DNA from: Xenococcus sp. PCC 7305
GTDB taxonomy: Bacteria > Cyanobacteriota > Cyanobacteriia > Cyanobacteriales > Xenococcaceae
Assembly: GCF_000332055.1 (NCBI RefSeq)
Contig: NZ_ALVZ01000228.1
Coordinates: forward strand, 1-64,000
Direction: 5' to 3'
Length of the DNA stretch: 64,000 bases
Shown: piece by piece, positions 60,755 to 64,000 of the stretch
Position numbering within the stretch: the stretch's first letter is position 1
Layout: the number at the start of each line of letters is the position of its first letter
The notes under the pieces: model-generated
What the model was told of the DNA's origin: nothing
Seen by the model: the letters and a program-made list of their open reading frames with translations, nothing else
Databases searched by the model: none
Position numbers and translations under genes: made by a program

Positions 60755-62365
60755 GTGACGAGTTTCGACGACAATCAAACAGGCAGAAAATTCCTGGCTA
60801 CTTCTACTACTGAAAAACTGCTACTGGCATTTACAGTGCTGTTAATTTTGTTGAGTTCAGTTTATTTAATTAGTAAAAGTCTGACCCTAAATTTTGGGCA
60901 GTACCAGCAATATCGCAGCGCGATCGTTGAGTTACAAGAACAAGATTCTATCTTTAATCAGGAAATTCTCAAGTCTAGATATGAACTATTTGCTGATTAC
61001 GATCCTTTAGTTAGAAGTCTGGCAACACAAAAGACTATTGCTGCTCGACTACAAGATATTCCCGATTTGGGATTTTCTGATGAAAGACAAGCAATTGAGC
61101 CAATTCTCTCTGAAATTAGAACCTCGCTGGAAAACCGAGAAAATCTGAGCGAAAGATTCAAATCCCGCAATGCCTTGCTGAAAAATTCCCTGCGTTATTT
61201 GCCTCTTTTGACCACAAAACTAGAAGCCAAATTTGAGGCCCAAGAACAAGCTCAAATTTTGACTAGCGAGCAAATTTCCTCTTTGAGAACTACTCTTAAT
61301 AGTCTGATTCGTAATTTATTACTATATAATGTGGCCGCGGAGGAAAAGCTGGAATCGGACATCACGGCATTATCTCAAAGGCTTGCCCAACTCGATGTCC
61401 AGTACGAACTGAGCGAGGAGCAATTTCCCACCGAAATAGTTAAATCCCATGCCAACATTATCCTGAAACTCAAGCCTCAGATTGAACAATTAACCGCGCA
61501 ACTCCTAGAGCCCCTAGATCAATATACGAAGAGCCTCGAAGCAACCATTGACAATAGCTATCAACAGGCAGTTGACGAAGTTGGGGTCTATCGTCTGCTA
61601 ACTCTTTTCTGGTTTCTCATGCTGCTGATTGTTGCTAACTATTTCCTGCTGAAGAGATGGCAGCAAATCAACCCAGGTTTGTCTAGATACAAAAAGCAAA
61701 TAGGTAAACTGACAGCAGTTTTAACCGAGCTCTCCCAGTCACAACAGGTTGCCTCTGAAACTGACAACCCATCTGGATTGACCTCTGATAGTAGCGATCA
61801 GCTGCCCGATCACCTCTGGTCCCCTGGCGATGCCAGCTTAGCAACTCTGGCTACAGTGCCTTCAGCAGCATCAAAATCTGAACTGGTCGCCTTAGCAGAT
61901 CGCCCAGATGAATTAGGTCAATTGGCGCAGAGAGTTCAGGACATAGTAGGGAAAAGAGTTGAGAGTGAACAAGTTGCTGATGATGAAAAATCTCTGGCTT
62001 CTTTAACTGCTTGTTTGACCTTAATAACTCAAAATCGACAAAGGATGATTAGCCCAACGACAATAGAATCTCTCAAAAATCTCTTTGAGCAGGCGCTAAA
62101 GACTTGGGGCTGCCAACTAATTGATCTTCAGGGAAGTCTCGAACAGGTGCAGATTATCTTTAGCTACCCGCCTCAGGTTCAGCTATTACCCTTAGTCGCC
62201 CAGCTAAAAGCAGTATCGGCTTCTTACCTGGAGCAAAATTTGGGAGATATCATTACCAACATCAACCATGAAAATCAGATTTGGAGTAGTTCTTATGCCC
62301 TCCATAGCTGCGACGTTCCCAGCTCGATGATAACTGAGCAGTCAAGCATAACCAGTAATAAATGA
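60755..62365 (+). CDS. Membrane sensor (DAHL-like) with inactivated Y1 transposase-like C-terminus
   Basis: A 536-residue protein. A membrane helix at about 21-43 is followed by an extracytoplasmic four-helix domain (SAIVELQEQDSIFNQEILKSRYELF, DYDPLVRSL) like DAHL, then a second helix at about 280-300. The C-terminal 110 residues (412-520) resemble IS200/IS605 TnpA: SLASLTACLTLITQNRQRMIS against the first TnpA strand, LKNLFEQALKTWGCQLIDLQ against the helix and strand, and IWSSSYALHS against the LWxxSY segment. The HUH pair is Gln464-Val-Gln466, so it cannot cut DNA. It starts at GTG 60755 and lies 32 bases before an adenylate cyclase gene. Role probably in signalling; the fold call needs checking. 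Confidence 0.6.
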   Translation: MTSFDDNQTGRKFLATSTTEKLLLAFTVLLILLSSVYLISKSLTLNFGQYQQYRSAIVELQEQDSIFNQEILKSRYELFADYDPLVRSLATQKTIAARLQDIPDLGFSDERQAIEPILSEIRTSLENRENLSERFKSRNALLKNSLRYLPLLTTKLEAKFEAQEQAQILTSEQISSLRTTLNSLIRNLLLYNVAAEEKLESDITALSQRLAQLDVQYELSEEQFPTEIVKSHANIILKLKPQIEQLTAQLLEPLDQYTKSLEATIDNSYQQAVDEVGVYRLLTLFWFLMLLIVANYFLLKRWQQINPGLSRYKKQIGKLTAVLTELSQSQQVASETDNPSGLTSDSSDQLPDHLWSPGDASLATLATVPSAASKSELVALADRPDELGQLAQRVQDIVGKRVESEQVADDEKSLASLTACLTLITQNRQRMISPTTIESLKNLFEQALKTWGCQLIDLQGSLEQVQIIFSYPPQVQLLPLVAQLKAVSASYLEQNLGDIITNINHENQIWSSSYALHSCDVPSSMITEQSSITSNK

Positions 62366-62397
62366 CTAATAGACTAATGATTGAGGAGTGAACATAG

Positions 62398-64000
62398 GTG
62401 GCAATTGTAAATAGATTTAGTATCAAGTCCCGACTCATGGTTTTGCTGTTACTTGTGAGTTTGGGTTCGGTTTTGACAACGGGGATTTTGAGCTGGTTAC
62501 GATTTAGAAAGTCATTCGAAACCAGAACTTTTGCCCAACTAACTAGTATCAGAGCTTCCAAGGCCAATGAGATTGAGTCTTATTTGAGAAATTTGCGCAG
62601 TCAAGTCGAGATTCTGAGCGCCGATCGCATGGTGGTTTCGGCAATGGTGGAGTTAAACTCAGCCTACCAAGAACTGCAAAATCAGGTTATCCCAACGGAT
62701 TGGGCCAAGAAAATTGAGGATTTTTATGCCAAAGATTTTTTCCCCAGACTTGCTGAAACCACCCAAGAAGAACAGACTTTGTCTAACTACCGCCCGACAA
62801 AGCAGGTAGCTCAATATCTCCAGTATCACTACATTGCCAACAATTCTTTGCCCTTTGGCGAAAAGAAAAACCTCGCTGATGCCCAGGATAAGAGCGACTA
62901 TAGTAAATTTCATAGTCAATATCATCCCATTTTCCGGGATATTAGCGAAAAGTTTGGCTATGATGATTTGTTTCTCATTGATTTTAATACCGAAGAAATT
63001 ATCTATTCTGTGGAGAAAGAAACCGATTTTGCCACAGGTCTTCAACGCGGGCCCTATCGACGGAGTAATCTAGCGACAGTAGTTGAATCTGTCAAGGACA
63101 ATCCAGGGCAAGGTTTTGTTCAAGTGGTGGATTTTAAACCCTATGCTGCTTCTTTGGGCGCGCCGGCTGCCTTCTTTGCCTCGGCGATTTATAATGGCCC
63201 CCATATTGTGGGGATTGTGGCAATCCAATTGCCCGTTGATGAACTGAATAATATTTTGACGAGTAACGAACAATGGGATGGGTTGGGGGAAACAGGAGAA
63301 GTCTATCTGGTGGGGGCCGATTCTTTGATGAGATCGCTTTCGCGATCGCTAATCCAAAACCCCGAAGGATACGAAGCCAGTTTGCGAGATGTCGGTTTAT
63401 CCGATCGCAATATTGATTTAATCAAAAATTTAAACACCTCAATTCTGCTCCAACCTGTCAAAACTAAAGCCTCCAGCTCTGCGATCGCAGGAGTTGCCGG
63501 GACGGGTGTTATGGATAACTATCAGGGTATTTCCGTGCTGAGCTCCTATGAAGGACTAAAAATTGAAGGGCTAGAATGGGGCATCATTGCCGAAGTCAAC
63601 TTTGCCGAAGCCTTTGAGCCTTTGTATGGGCTGCAAACATCTTTAATTATCCTGGCTGCGATTATTCTCCTATTAGTTATTTTGCTGTCTAATATCGCAG
63701 CCCAAAATTTTGTCAAACCGCTGCAAACTCTGATTAATGCTACTTCTCAAGGAGAAGAGGGGCAAATGGCATCACCGATAAATTGGGACAGAAAAGACGA
63801 ATTCGGTCAGTTAGGGCAAGCTCTCAATAGCATGTTAGACAAAATTGCGGGACAAAGCAAACTACTTGTTAGTAAAGATAGCGAGAATAAAGCTCTCCTG
63901 TTAAATTTTTTACCGGATGTTGTGGTAGCTAGAGTCAAGCAAGGAGAATCAGAGATTGCCGATGCCGTGACCCAAGTTACTGTGCTATGGGCTAGCATCA
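62398..64000 (+). CDS. Adenylate/guanylate cyclase, 3' end outside window
   Basis: A frame open from GTG 62398 (GAGGAG at 62383-62388) to the window end, 534 residues seen. A membrane helix at 13-33 is followed by a long extracytoplasmic sensor domain of dCache type (about 34-405), a second helix at about 411-437 (TSLIILAAIILLLVILLS), HAMP-like PLQTLINATSQGEEGQ, and LLLNFLPDVVVARVKQGESEIADAVTQVTVLWASI, the typical start of a class III nucleotide cyclase domain. The catalytic metal residues lie beyond the window. It follows the transposase-like sensor by 32 bases and is probably co-transcribed with it. Confidence 0.85.
   Translation, partial: MAIVNRFSIKSRLMVLLLLVSLGSVLTTGILSWLRFRKSFETRTFAQLTSIRASKANEIESYLRNLRSQVEILSADRMVVSAMVELNSAYQELQNQVIPTDWAKKIEDFYAKDFFPRLAETTQEEQTLSNYRPTKQVAQYLQYHYIANNSLPFGEKKNLADAQDKSDYSKFHSQYHPIFRDISEKFGYDDLFLIDFNTEEIIYSVEKETDFATGLQRGPYRRSNLATVVESVKDNPGQGFVQVVDFKPYAASLGAPAAFFASAIYNGPHIVGIVAIQLPVDELNNILTSNEQWDGLGETGEVYLVGADSLMRSLSRSLIQNPEGYEASLRDVGLSDRNIDLIKNLNTSILLQPVKTKASSSAIAGVAGTGVMDNYQGISVLSSYEGLKIEGLEWGIIAEVNFAEAFEPLYGLQTSLIILAAIILLLVILLSNIAAQNFVKPLQTLINATSQGEEGQMASPINWDRKDEFGQLGQALNSMLDKIAGQSKLLVSKDSENKALLLNFLPDVVVARVKQGESEIADAVTQVTVLWASI

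Noticed and set aside
62262-63273. Minus-strand frames at the right end
   Set aside because: Antisense to the continuous cyclase frame from 62398, which has clear domain content.

Overview
The window is cyanobacterial chromosome. The HIP1 octamer GCGATCGC is scattered throughout. Many families are typical of cyanobacteria (DUF1400 hydrolase, DUF4278, DUF29, DUF1823, TPR-CHAT and NACHT proteins, class III cyclase). The spacers carry the short tandem heptamer-type repeats common in filamentous and colonial cyanobacteria. The DNA is AT-rich. The species cannot be named. No rRNA, tRNA, CRISPR array, complete insertion sequence or replication origin was recognised.

Layout. 0.2-3.7 kb: Spy/CpxP-like protein, SH3-like secreted protein, TPR protein and a YefM-YoeB toxin-antitoxin pair. 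3.8-12.9 kb, all minus strand: a ketosynthase with a vestigial acyltransferase, an isopropylmalate-dehydrogenase-like enzyme, a membrane-anchored NACHT/HEAT protein, a multipass membrane protein with no normal start codon, and a fatty acid hydroxylase. 13-14.1 kb: RusA resolvase abutting a REase-like/HEPN-like protein. 14.1-23.5 kb, minus strand: DUF1400 hydrolase, a three-gene CHAT-protease operon, then small and metabolic genes. 23.8-32.6 kb, plus strand: a 1140-residue calcium-type adhesin-like protein and a cluster MscS / RimK / AspA-like / MscS. 32.8-39.9 kb: ABC exporter, Rof-like protein, J-domain/pentapeptide protein, glycosyltransferase, monooxygenase, a possible small RNA, a 103-bp MITE and a PASTA lipoprotein. 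40.1-42.4 kb: a MotA/ExbB-like channel with two different ExbD-like subunits. 42.6-45.4 kb: flavoprotein and B12 radical SAM enzyme. 45.7-52.7 kb: an accessory stretch with DUF29, a NACHT protein with a long hexanucleotide repeat, a small phage- or plasmid-like module and a Septu-type pair whose second gene is frameshifted at nine A's. 52.9-64 kb: cNMP-linked histidine kinase, second hydroxylase, housekeeping-like genes, di-haem peroxidase, and a membrane sensor followed by an adenylate cyclase cut by the window end.

The most unusual features are: (1) the sensor at 60.8-62.4 kb, whose C-terminus looks like an IS200/IS605 Y1 transposase with both HUH histidines replaced by Gln; (2) the channel operon at 40.1-42.4 kb, where only one of two ExbD-like partners keeps the membrane Asp; (3) the CHAT/TPR - winged-helix-like - membrane coiled-coil operon at 15.7-20.3 kb. 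Conflict or stress genes are dense: toxin-antitoxin, two NACHT proteins, CHAT, REase/HEPN and Septu. Several coding frames have absorbed or consist of short repeats (ketosynthase linker, membrane-protein loop, NACHT linker), so repeat spread is reshaping proteins here.
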